Shown here piece after piece: positions 32,192-42,197 of a DNA stretch of 64,000 bases; the first letter of the stretch is position 1; every line of letters starts with the position of its first letter. Source of the stretch: Thermoleophilum album (lineage in GTDB: Bacteria > Actinomycetota > Thermoleophilia > Solirubrobacterales > Thermoleophilaceae); the NCBI RefSeq assembly GCF_900108055.1, contig NZ_FNWJ01000001.1, forward strand, positions 1,054,001 to 1,118,000, in the 5' to 3' direction. A program made the position numbers and the translations under genes. The notes below the pieces were generated by a model that searched no databases, was not told where the DNA came from, and worked only from the letters and a program-made list of their open reading frames with translations.

Positions 32192-33742
32192 GTGCCCGAA
32201 GCCGAAGACGCGACTACGGCCGCTCGCGGAGGGGGCGGTAAGCGGGACGCAGACGGCGGTGAGCAGGGCGCGGGCGGTGCCGAGGCCGCTCGGGCCGAGC
32301 GACCGCTCGAACGTGACCGGCGCGAGAAGCTCGCGCGCTTGCGCGCGCTCGGGATCGATCCCTATCCGCACGCGTACCCGACGCCGACGCCGGCCGCAGA
32401 GATCCAGGAGCGGCACCGCCAGCTCGCTCCCGGGGAAGAGCTCGAAACCGTCTACCGAGTAGCGGGACGGCTAGCCGCCCGCCGCGGTCACGGCGGGGCC
32501 GCCTTCCTCGACATCGTCGATCGCAGCGCGCGCATCCAGGTTCTTGCCCGCCGCGATCGGCTTGGCGAGTCGTCGTTCGAGCTGCTCACGAGCCTCGATC
32601 TGGGCGACATCGTCGGGGTCGAGGGCAACGTGCTGCGCACGCGCCGGGGCGAGCTCAGTATTGCCGCGCGCGAGTGGCGACTGCTCGCCAAGTCGCTGCG
32701 CCCGCCACCCGACAAGTACCACGGGCTCGAGGACGTCGAGCTGCGCTATCGCCACCGCGAGCTCGACCTGATCGCCAACGCCGAGACGCGCGAGCTGTTC
32801 GTCACCCGCGCGCGCATCGTCACAGCGATCCGGCGGTGGCTCGACGAGCGCGGCTTCATCGAAGTCGAAACGCCGGTGCTGCAACCGATCTACGGCGGCG
32901 CCCACGCGCGCCCCTTCGTCACGCATTACAACGCGCTCGATCGCGACTTCTACTTGCGGATCGCGACCGAGCTCTATCTCAAGCGGCTGATCGTCGGTGG
33001 GCTCGAGCGCGTCTACGAGCTCGGCAAAGACTTTCGCAACGAGGGCCTCTCGCACAAACACAACCCTGAGTTCACGATGCTCGAGTGGTACGAGGCGTAC
33101 GCCGACTACCTGGTGGTTGCGGAGGAACTCGAGGAACTGGTGCGCTACGTCGCCAAGGAGATCGACTACGCCGGCCCCCTGCGCTTCGACCGCCCCTGGC
33201 GGCGAGTGACGTTGCGCGAGGCGATCGCCGAGCGCACCGGGCTCGACGTACTGGAACTGCGGGATCGCGACGCGCTGATGGAGGCGGCGCGCGAGCGGGG
33301 CATCGAGCTCGATCCGCAAGCGACGTGGGCGCAACTAGTCGACGACCTGCTGTCCAAGCACGTGGAACCGCACCTTGAGCAGCCGACCTTCGTCTTCGAC
33401 TATCCGAAGGAGCTCTCCCCCTTCGCCAAGGACCATCGCAGCGAACCGGGGCTGGTCGAGCGGTTCGAGTGCTTCGCGGGCGGCATCGAGTTCGCCAACG
33501 CCTTCAGCGAGCTCAACGATCCGGAGGAGCAGCGTCGCCGCTTCGAAGCGCAGGCCAGGGAGCGCGCGGCCGGCGACGAGGAGGCGCAACCGTGGGACGA
33601 GGACTTCCTACGCGCGCTCGAGCATGGGATGCCGCCGACCGGTGGTATCGGCGTGGGCATCGACCGACTGGTGATGCTCCTGACCGGCCGCCGGTCGATC
33701 CGCGAGGTCGTCCTCTTCCCGGCGATGCGACCGCTCGCCTAG
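32192..33742 (+). CDS. lysS: Lysyl-tRNA synthetase, class II
   Basis: Charges tRNA-Lys. 516 aa from GTG 32192 with a Gly/Ala/charged N-terminal extension of about 40 residues. OB-fold anticodon-binding domain (YRVAGRLAARRGHGGAAFLDIVD) about residues 85-180. The class II catalytic core has motif 1 (IRRWLDERGFIEVETPVLQPIYGGAHARPF), motif 2 (KDFRNEGLSHKHNPEFTMLEWYEAY) and motif 3 (GIGVGIDRLVMLLTG). Ends VVLFPAMRPLA, as usual. In Bacillus the gene also follows dus. Confidence 0.96.
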   Translation: MPEAEDATTAARGGGGKRDADGGEQGAGGAEAARAERPLERDRREKLARLRALGIDPYPHAYPTPTPAAEIQERHRQLAPGEELETVYRVAGRLAARRGHGGAAFLDIVDRSARIQVLARRDRLGESSFELLTSLDLGDIVGVEGNVLRTRRGELSIAAREWRLLAKSLRPPPDKYHGLEDVELRYRHRELDLIANAETRELFVTRARIVTAIRRWLDERGFIEVETPVLQPIYGGAHARPFVTHYNALDRDFYLRIATELYLKRLIVGGLERVYELGKDFRNEGLSHKHNPEFTMLEWYEAYADYLVVAEELEELVRYVAKEIDYAGPLRFDRPWRRVTLREAIAERTGLDVLELRDRDALMEAARERGIELDPQATWAQLVDDLLSKHVEPHLEQPTFVFDYPKELSPFAKDHRSEPGLVERFECFAGGIEFANAFSELNDPEEQRRRFEAQARERAAGDEEAQPWDEDFLRALEHGMPPTGGIGVGIDRLVMLLTGRRSIREVVLFPAMRPLA

Positions 33743-33771
33743 TCGGCGCGGGCCGCCTCGCTCGGCGCCGA
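33743..33771 (+). terminator. Hairpin after lysS
   Basis: TCGGCGC (33743-33749) pairs with GCGCCGA (33765-33771) directly after the lysS stop; no U-run follows, so efficiency is uncertain. Confidence 0.4.
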
Positions 33772-33828
33772 TTGGGCGGGCTGGCGGCGCTGCTCGCAGA
33801 GCCCCGTGCAACGGCGGCTGCGGAACCC

Positions 33829-33858
33829 TTCGGAGGCCGACCTACCCGTTGGTAGACT
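33829..33858 (+). promoter_or_regulatory. Promoter of clpC
   Basis: TTCGGA (33829-33834) and TAGACT (33853-33858) with an 18-bp spacer. The 12-mer TTCGGAGGCCGA covering the -35 box is identical to the one at the greA promoter. A start near 33866 gives about a 120-nt leader. Confidence 0.55.
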
Positions 33859-33880
33859 GGCCACAGGCGTCGGATGGAAG

Positions 33881-33951
33881 ACCCAGATCCGCTCACCCGG
33901 TCGGCCGCAGGTGCCGATATCCCGGGAGAGAGGTCTGGGTATCTGCCGACC
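33881..33951 (+). promoter_or_regulatory. Structured 5' leader of clpC with interleaved pairings
   Basis: Two 7-bp perfect complementary pairs interleave: ACCCAGA (33881-33887) with TCTGGGT (33934-33940), and GGTCGGC (33899-33905) with GCCGACC (33945-33951). They can form a pseudoknot or alternative hairpins. No known riboswitch class was recognised. The clpC GTG follows 36 nt later. Confidence 0.4.
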
Positions 33952-33986
33952 CGTGAAAACGAGGCAAGGGAAGAGGCGTAGCTCCC

Positions 33987-36608
<2,622 letters not shown>

Positions 36609-36623
36609 CCGCGGTTTCGCACG

Positions 36624-36642
36624 GCCGCGCGCTCGGCGCGGC
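36624..36642 (+). terminator. Short GC hairpin after clpC
   Basis: GCCGCG (36624-36629) pairs with CGCGGC (36637-36642), 16 bp after the clpC stop. No U-run; low confidence. Confidence 0.3.
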
Positions 36643-36670
36643 GTGGTCCGACAGCGTCCGGCCGGGCGGC

Positions 36671-36676
36671 TACGGT
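36671..36676 (+). promoter_or_regulatory. -10 box TACGGT of a leaderless transcript
   Basis: TACGGT ends 7 nt before ATG 36684 of radA; TCCGAC at 36647-36652 may be the -35 (18-bp spacer). Confidence 0.55.
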
Positions 36677-36683
36677 CGCTGCG

Positions 36684-38096
36684 ATGGCCACGCAAGCACT
36701 GCACGTGTGCGCGCGCTGTGGCTTCGAGAGCCGTCGCTGGCACGGTCGTTGTCCGGGCTGTGGAAGTTGGAACACCCTGGTCGAGCAGCGCGTGCCCGAG
36801 CGGCGCCCGAGCGGCGGTGCGAGTAGTGGCGCACAGCCCGTGGTGCCGCGCCGGCTCGCGGATATCGAGGCGGACGTCGATCGCCGGCTCGCCACCGGCA
36901 TTGCCGAGCTCGACCGCGTTCTCGGCGGCGGCTTCGTGCCCGGGTCGCTTGTGCTTCTGGGCGGCGAGCCGGGGATCGGCAAGTCCACGCTCACGACGAT
37001 GGCGGCCGCTGCGCTCACCGCCGAGGGCGAGAGAGTCCTCTACGTGTCTGGCGAGGAGTCGGCCGGTCAGGTCCGTCTGCGCGCCGAGCGGATCGGTTCG
37101 GGTGCGCTCCAGATTCCGGTGATCTGCGAAACCGATGTCGCAGCGATCTGCGCGACGCTCGAGCGGGAACGGCCGGTTCTCTGTGTCGTCGACTCGGTGC
37201 AGGTGCTGCGTGACCCGGTGCTCACCAGCGCGCCGGGCTCAGTGGCGCAGGTTCGCGAGACAGCGGCGCGGCTCCTCGAGGTCGCCAAGCGCCGGCGCGT
37301 GTGCGTGCTGTTGGTCGGTCACGTGACCAAAGACGGGGCGATCGCCGGTCCCCGCACGCTCGAGCACCTCGTCGACTGCGTGCTCGCCTTCGAGGGCGAG
37401 CGTGAACGCGGGCTGCGCGTCTTGAGGGCGTTCAAGAATCGCTTCGGTGCGAGCGGCGAGGCAGGTCTGTTCGAGCTCGCCGACGAAGGGCTCGTCGAGG
37501 TCGTCGACGCCTCGGCCCGGTTGGTCGCCGGTGGTACGCCGCCGCCTGGGTCGGTCGTGCTCTCGGCGCTCGAGGGTTCGAGGCCGCTTTTGTGCGAAGT
37601 TCAGGCGCTGGTGGTGCCCTCGGAGACGGTGCCACCACGGCGGGTGACGGCCGGCATCGATCGCAACCGTTTGGCGTTGGTGCTCGCCGTGCTGCAGCGC
37701 TACGCCGGTCTGCGCATCGGCAACAGCGACGTCTTCGTGTCGATCGCCGGCGGTCTGCGGGTCGACGAGCCCGGCGCGGACCTGGCGGTGGCGTTGGCCG
37801 TGGTCTCCGCCGTGCGCGGGGTTCCGCTCGGTGATGCGGGGCGGCGGGTAGTCGCCTTCGGCGAAGTCGGTCTCGGTGGCGAGCTGCGCGCGGTCGCGCG
37901 CCCCGAGCGGCGTCTGGCGGAAGCCGAGCGGTTCGGCCTCGGTCCGGTGGTGGCCCCGGGCGCGGAGTTGCGCTATTTGCGGGCGGCGCTGGTGCGGGCG
38001 TTCGCGGTCGTCGGGCAGCGCCAGGGTTCCGGGGGCAGCGCCGCCAAGTCGATGTCCGAGATCCAGGGCAGCGCGCCCGCCGAGCAGGCGGCATAG
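36684..38096 (+). CDS. radA: DNA repair protein RadA/Sms
   Basis: DnaB-like ATPase that promotes branch migration in recombinational repair. 470 aa. N-terminal zinc finger CARCGF...CPGCGSW, RecA-like ATPase with Walker A GGEPGIGKST (about residues 92-101), YVSGEESAGQVRLRA and CVVDSVQVL. The RadA-specific KNRFG motif is in RAFKNRFGASGE. A Lon-like C-terminal domain follows (DVFVSIAGGLRVDEPGADLAVALAV...FGEVGLGGELRAV). Followed by disA as in Bacillus, where the RadA and DisA proteins interact functionally. Confidence 0.96.
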   Translation: MATQALHVCARCGFESRRWHGRCPGCGSWNTLVEQRVPERRPSGGASSGAQPVVPRRLADIEADVDRRLATGIAELDRVLGGGFVPGSLVLLGGEPGIGKSTLTTMAAAALTAEGERVLYVSGEESAGQVRLRAERIGSGALQIPVICETDVAAICATLERERPVLCVVDSVQVLRDPVLTSAPGSVAQVRETAARLLEVAKRRRVCVLLVGHVTKDGAIAGPRTLEHLVDCVLAFEGERERGLRVLRAFKNRFGASGEAGLFELADEGLVEVVDASARLVAGGTPPPGSVVLSALEGSRPLLCEVQALVVPSETVPPRRVTAGIDRNRLALVLAVLQRYAGLRIGNSDVFVSIAGGLRVDEPGADLAVALAVVSAVRGVPLGDAGRRVVAFGEVGLGGELRAVARPERRLAEAERFGLGPVVAPGAELRYLRAALVRAFAVVGQRQGSGGSAAKSMSEIQGSAPAEQAA

Positions 38097-38365
38097 ACCG
38101 CGGCGAGCGCGGCGCTTCGTTTGTCCGGTAGCGGGTAGTCGGTCGTTGTCACGACGCGGCCCGCCCTCCGCAGCAGCTGCCGCGTGCTATCCGACTGACA
38201 AGTAGCCGACTACGACTGCTCTGCCGTGGCGCAGCCGCTGCCGCGCAGGACCGCCAGCACAGCCGGAAGCCCTGTTAGGACGCTCAGGACAGGCGACGGC
38301 AAGCGCCGGCGGGCGTGAGCCACCGGTGACGTCTCCGGGAAACCGCATCAAAACGCCATCTTCCG

Positions 38366-38371
38366 TATCAT
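38366..38371 (+). promoter_or_regulatory. -10 box TATCAT of a leaderless transcript
   Basis: TATCAT ends 8 nt before ATG 38380 of disA. The 283-bp gap 38097-38379 holds no gene; an 8-bp complementary pair (38135-38142 with 38206-38213) is the only other structure seen. Confidence 0.6.
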
Positions 38372-38379
38372 CGAGCACT

Positions 38380-39489
38380 ATGGCTCAGGCCGGGGATGAT
38401 GGCAGCGGGCTCGATGCTCGACAGGAACCCCGGCTGGTCAGAGCCCTAGAAATGGTCGCGCCGGGGACGGCGCTGCGCGAGGGGCTCGACAACATCGTTC
38501 GCGCCCGCACCGGTGCCTTGATCTGTATCGGCGAGCACGACGAGCTCGCGTTCCTGCTTTCGGGTGGAGTGAAGATCGACGTCGACTACACGCCGCAACT
38601 GCTTTACCAGCTAGCGAAGATGGACGGCGCGATCATCCTGTCTCCGAACGCGAGCAAGATCGTCTGGGCGAACGTGCAGCTGATGCCCGATCCGACGATC
38701 ACCTCGCTGGAAACGGGCACCCGTCACCGCACCGCCGAGCGTGTCTCTAAGCAAACCAACGCGCTCGTCATCGCGATCTCTCAGACCCGCAACGTCGTCT
38801 CCCTCTACCTCGACGGCAGCAAGTACATCCTCGAGGACATCCCAGTCGTGCTGGCGAAGGCCAACCAGGCCCTCGCCACGCTCGACAAATACCGCTCCCG
38901 CCTCGATCAGGTCTCGACCCGCTTGACCGCGCTCGAGTTCGAAGGCGGCGCGACCCTCCACGACGTGCTCACCGTGCTCCAGCGCTCCGAACTGGTGACG
39001 CGCATGGCGATGGAGATCGAGCGCTTCATCGTCGAACTCGGCGCGGAGGGGCGCCTAATCGAAATGCAGCTGGAAGAGACGATGGTCGGTGTCGCTGCCG
39101 AGCGCGCTGCGCTGGTCAAGGACTACATCGTCGATCCCGACGAGGAGAACTTCGCGCGCGTGCTCGAAACGCTCGCACGCCTCTCCCACCAAGACTTGCT
39201 CGACTTCGGACAGCTCGCCGAGCTGCTCGGCTACGACCGCAAGGTCAACACGCTCGATCAGCCGGTATCGCCACGTGGGTATCGGATCCTCGGGCGTATC
39301 CCGCGCCTACCGCGGCTGGTAGTGCAGCGGATAGTCGAGGAGTTTCGGGGGCTGGACGAGATCATCGCGGCTTCCGACGAGGATCTCGAGGCAGTCGAAG
39401 GCGTTGGCGACCTCCGCGCAAAGGAGATCCGCGAGGGCCTGCGCCGCCTGCAGGAGATCAACCTCGTCGACCGCTACCTGCAGACGTAA
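38380..39489 (+). CDS. disA: DNA-integrity scanning diadenylate cyclase DisA
   Basis: Makes c-di-AMP from two ATP while scanning DNA for damage. 369 aa; ATG 38380 matches the leaderless promoter (an in-frame start at 38326 adds 18 residues). DAC domain with DGA in AKMDGAIILSPNA and RHR in GTRHRTAERVSKQT, both catalytic motifs intact. A helical spine follows, then the C-terminal helix-hairpin-helix DNA-binding domain (DLEAVEGVGDLRAKEIREGLRRLQ). An octameric protein in other bacteria. Paired with radA. Confidence 0.96.
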   Translation: MAQAGDDGSGLDARQEPRLVRALEMVAPGTALREGLDNIVRARTGALICIGEHDELAFLLSGGVKIDVDYTPQLLYQLAKMDGAIILSPNASKIVWANVQLMPDPTITSLETGTRHRTAERVSKQTNALVIAISQTRNVVSLYLDGSKYILEDIPVVLAKANQALATLDKYRSRLDQVSTRLTALEFEGGATLHDVLTVLQRSELVTRMAMEIERFIVELGAEGRLIEMQLEETMVGVAAERAALVKDYIVDPDEENFARVLETLARLSHQDLLDFGQLAELLGYDRKVNTLDQPVSPRGYRILGRIPRLPRLVVQRIVEEFRGLDEIIAASDEDLEAVEGVGDLRAKEIREGLRRLQEINLVDRYLQT

Positions 39490-39500
39490 ACGGTCAACGA

Positions 39501-39520
39501 CCGGCGCGCGCTCGCGCCGG
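39501..39520 (+). terminator. Strong GC hairpin between disA and carD
   Basis: CCGGCGCG (39501-39508) and CGCGCCGG (39513-39520) form an 8-bp stem with a 4-nt loop, 11 bp after the disA stop. No U-run, so it may be a weak terminator or a leader structure for carD. Confidence 0.45.
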
Positions 39521-39552
39521 CGACGCTCGAGGAGGGAACCATCAGCGAGACC

Positions 39553-40116
39553 ATGGAGCGCGACGAGAAGATCACAATCGACGGCGACGGTGCCAACTGC
39601 CAGTTCGAGGTCGGTGACAACGTCGTTTACCCGCACCACGGAGCCGGCAAGGTGGTGCGCAAGGAGGTCAAGGAGGTGCTCGGCGAAACTCGCGAGTACC
39701 TGACGATCAAGATCCTCCACAACGACATGACCATGATGGTTCCGACCGAGAACGCCGGCCGGGCCGGCCTTCGGCGAGTGATCAGCGACGAAGAAGTGCA
39801 GCGCGTCCTCTCGGTGCTGCGCGAGGACGTCAGCCAGATGCCGAAAAACTGGAACCGTCGCTTCAAGTACAACCGCGAGAAGATCAAGACCGGCGACGTT
39901 TTCGAGCTCGCCGAGGTGGTGCGCAACCTCGGCATCCGTGAGCTCGAAAAGGGCCTCTCGACCGGCGAGAAGCAGATGTACACGCGCGCCAAGAAGATCC
40001 TCGCGTCGGAGCTGATGTACGCGCTGGACATGGCCGAGGAGGAGGCCGAGGCGCACCTCGAACAGGTCATCCGCGAGGCCCACGCCGAGCGCAACGGCGC
40101 TGCCGCAACGGCCTGA
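39553..40116 (+). CDS. carD: CarD-family transcription regulator
   Basis: RNA polymerase-binding factor that stabilises the open complex at rRNA and other promoters. 187 aa from ATG 39553. GGAGGG lies 16 nt upstream, a long spacing; an in-frame ATC at 39541 is better placed but would be a very rare start codon. N-terminal RNAP-interacting (TRCF-like) domain: FEVGDNVVYPHHGAGKVVRKE...MMVPTENAGRAGLR. C-terminal helical DNA-binding domain: FELAEVVRNLGIRELEKGLSTGEKQMYTRAKKILASEL. In actinobacteria carD precedes ispD-ispF, as here. Confidence 0.95.
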   Translation: MERDEKITIDGDGANCQFEVGDNVVYPHHGAGKVVRKEVKEVLGETREYLTIKILHNDMTMMVPTENAGRAGLRRVISDEEVQRVLSVLREDVSQMPKNWNRRFKYNREKIKTGDVFELAEVVRNLGIRELEKGLSTGEKQMYTRAKKILASELMYALDMAEEEAEAHLEQVIREAHAERNGAAATA

Positions 40117-40136
40117 CGGCCGTTCCCGACAGCGCC

Positions 40137-40835
40137 GTGGTGGCCGGGCTGATCGCGGCGGCGGGCCGGGGCGAGCGCCTCGGCGGCGCGCGACCGAAAG
40201 CGCTCGTCGGGCTTGCCGGCAAGCCGCTTGTGGGGCGCGCCGCCGCTGCGATCGCCCCGGCCTGCGATCTCCTGGTCGTCGCGGTGCCAGCCGACGCCGA
40301 TCCCGCACCGTTCCGAGAGGCGCTCGCCGAATGCGGTGTGGTCGCGCGCGTCTGCGCGGGCGGCGCCGCGCGGTCGCTCTCCGTCAAGGCTGCGCTGCGC
40401 GAGGCCGAGGGTGCGGACCGGATCGTCGTCCACGACGCCGCACGTCCGTTCGCGACGCCGGCGCTCGTGCAAGCCTGCCTGGACGCCCTTGCGGAGGCCG
40501 ACGCTGCGATCGCGGCGGTTCCGCTTACCGACACCGTCAAGGAGTCGCGCGACGGTCGGTTCGTCGACCGCACGCTCGACCGCTCGCGGCTTTGGGCTGT
40601 GCAGACGCCACAGGCTTTCAGGCGGTCGGCGCTCGAACGTGCGCTGGCGCGTCCCGACCGGGAGCTCGCCGCCGCCACCGACGAGGCCTCTCTGGTCGAG
40701 CGCGACGGCGGGCGTGTGCGCCTGGTGGCGTCGACACCCCGCAACTTGAAGATCACGGTGCCGGCAGATCTCGAACTCGCAGAGGCGCTGCTGGCTTGCA
40801 GGACGCGGACGGGCGTGGGGAGCGAGCAATGCTGA
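40137..40835 (+). CDS. ispD: 2-C-methyl-D-erythritol 4-phosphate cytidylyltransferase
   Basis: Third step of the MEP isoprenoid pathway: CTP + MEP to CDP-ME. 232 aa from GTG 40137 (40140 also possible). Nucleotidyltransferase motifs: LIAAAGRGERLGGARPKALVGLAGKPL with the catalytic Arg/Lys, VVHDAARPFATPALV, DTVKES, QTPQAFR and DEASLVE. The reaction is completed downstream by ispF; ispE is not in the window. The end overlaps the PHP gene by 7 bases. Confidence 0.94.
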   Translation: MVAGLIAAAGRGERLGGARPKALVGLAGKPLVGRAAAAIAPACDLLVVAVPADADPAPFREALAECGVVARVCAGGAARSLSVKAALREAEGADRIVVHDAARPFATPALVQACLDALAEADAAIAAVPLTDTVKESRDGRFVDRTLDRSRLWAVQTPQAFRRSALERALARPDRELAAATDEASLVERDGGRVRLVASTPRNLKITVPADLELAEALLACRTRTGVGSEQC

Positions 40836-41671
40836 CCGACTACCACCTCCATCTGCGTCCGGACGAGAAAGACGCGCGCGCCGCCGATCACTTCACCGTC
40901 GAGAACGCGAGCCGCTACCGCGAGCGCGCGCGCGAACTTGGGATCGACGAACTCGGTGTCTCGGAGCACGTCCACCGCTTCGCGCAGGCGCTGACGATCT
41001 CCGACCATCCCTGGTATCGGCACTGGGCGAGCGACGATCTCGACGAGTACTGCGCGTTCGTGCGCGAGCAGACGGACCTTCGGCTCGGTATCGAGGTCGA
41101 CTACCTGCCGGGGCGCGAGGATCGCCTCGCGGAGCTAGTCGCGACGCGCGATTTCGACTACGTCGTTGGCTCCGTGCACTTCGTCGACGGTGCGATCGTC
41201 GATCTGCTCGGCGACGAGCGCTGGCGCGACTACGACGTTTGGCGATTGCACGATCCCGACACGGTCTGGCGCCGCTACTTCGAGCTCCTAGCCGACGCGG
41301 TGCGCAGCGGCCTATTCGACATCCTTGCCCACCCCGACCTCGTAAAGGTGCAGGGACGATCGGGACCTTGGCCTGAGCGCGACCCTCGCTACTACTGGGA
41401 GCCTACGCTCGAGGCGCTCGCCGAAAGCGACGTCGCGGTCGAGTTCTCGACCGCGGGCTGGCGCAAGCCGATCGGCGAGCCCTACCCCGATGAGGGGTTC
41501 TTGCGCGAGTGCCTGGCGCTCGGCCGGGTGGTAGCGCTCTCGTCGGACGCGCACCGACCCGACCAGATCGGCTACCGCTACGACGAGGCGGTGGAGCGTT
41601 TGGGAGCCCTCGGGGTGGAGCGCATCGCGGTTTTTGAGCGGCGCAGCCGACGCCTCGAGCCGCTCGGGTGA
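40829..41671 (+). CDS. PHP-domain phosphoesterase (histidinol-phosphatase-like)
   Basis: 280 aa from ATG 40829, overlapping the ispD stop. PHP metal-binding motifs: TDYHLHLRPDE (N-terminal HxH), GVSEHVHRF, GIEVDYLPG, VVGSVHFVDG, ILAHPDLVK and SSDAHRPDQIGYRY. These are arranged as in HisK-type histidinol phosphatases, which form L-histidinol. No other histidine genes are nearby, so the substrate may be another phosphomonoester. Placement between ispD and ispF suggests expression with isoprenoid genes but not necessarily function there. Confidence 0.85.
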   Translation: MLTDYHLHLRPDEKDARAADHFTVENASRYRERARELGIDELGVSEHVHRFAQALTISDHPWYRHWASDDLDEYCAFVREQTDLRLGIEVDYLPGREDRLAELVATRDFDYVVGSVHFVDGAIVDLLGDERWRDYDVWRLHDPDTVWRRYFELLADAVRSGLFDILAHPDLVKVQGRSGPWPERDPRYYWEPTLEALAESDVAVEFSTAGWRKPIGEPYPDEGFLRECLALGRVVALSSDAHRPDQIGYRYDEAVERLGALGVERIAVFERRSRRLEPLG

Positions 41672-41690
41672 GGTCTCTTTGGGGCAAGCG

Positions 41691-42197
41691 ATGGGACGGC
41701 TCAGGAGCGGCCTTGGTTACGACGCTCACCGCCTCGCAAGCGGGCGCCGCCTGGTGCTCGGTGGGGTCGAGATCGAGGGGACTGATCGCGGCCTCGAAGG
41801 CCACTCGGACGCGGACGTCCTGACCCACGCCGTGATCGACGCCTTGCTCGGCGCGGCGGCACTGGCCGACATCGGTGCGCACTTCCCCGACACCGACGAG
41901 CAATACCGGGACGCCGATTCGGTCGAACTCCTGCGCTCGACGCTCGAGCGCGTATGCGACGCAGGCTTCCGACTGGTCAACGTCGACGCCACGGTGATCT
42001 GCGAAGCGCCTCGGCTGGCTCCCTACCGGGATTCCATGCGGCGGCGGTTAGCGGCCGCGCTCGGTCTTTCCGAGCGAGCTGTCAACGTGAAGTTCACACG
42101 TGGCGAGGGGATGGGGTTCGTGGGGCGCGGCGAGGGCATCGCTGCGCTGGCGATCGCGACTCTCGAGGAGGGAGGCGACGGACATGGCACAAGCTGA
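41691..42197 (+). CDS. ispF: 2-C-methyl-D-erythritol 2,4-cyclodiphosphate synthase
   Basis: Cyclises CDP-ME-2-phosphate in the MEP pathway. 168 aa from ATG 41691, chosen because SGLGYDAHRL follows at once. Metal ligands Asp and His in GYDAHRL and His in GHSDADVLTHAVIDALLGAA; IGAHFPDTD and the C-terminal VKFTRGEGMGFVGRGEGIAALA complete the family pattern. Trimeric enzyme. The end overlaps the amidase start by 14 bases. Confidence 0.95.
   Translation: MGRLRSGLGYDAHRLASGRRLVLGGVEIEGTDRGLEGHSDADVLTHAVIDALLGAAALADIGAHFPDTDEQYRDADSVELLRSTLERVCDAGFRLVNVDATVICEAPRLAPYRDSMRRRLAAALGLSERAVNVKFTRGEGMGFVGRGEGIAALAIATLEEGGDGHGTS

Noticed and set aside
38097-38379. Possible c-di-AMP riboswitch upstream of disA
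   Set aside because: No ydaO/yuaA consensus could be found, only an 8-bp complementary pair with a 63-nt loop; the adjacent -10 box indicates a leaderless disA transcript, leaving no leader for a riboswitch.
39541-39543. ATC as start codon of carD
   Set aside because: Its spacing to GGAGGG is better than that of ATG 39553, but ATC initiation is extremely rare; kept ATG and only noted the alternative.
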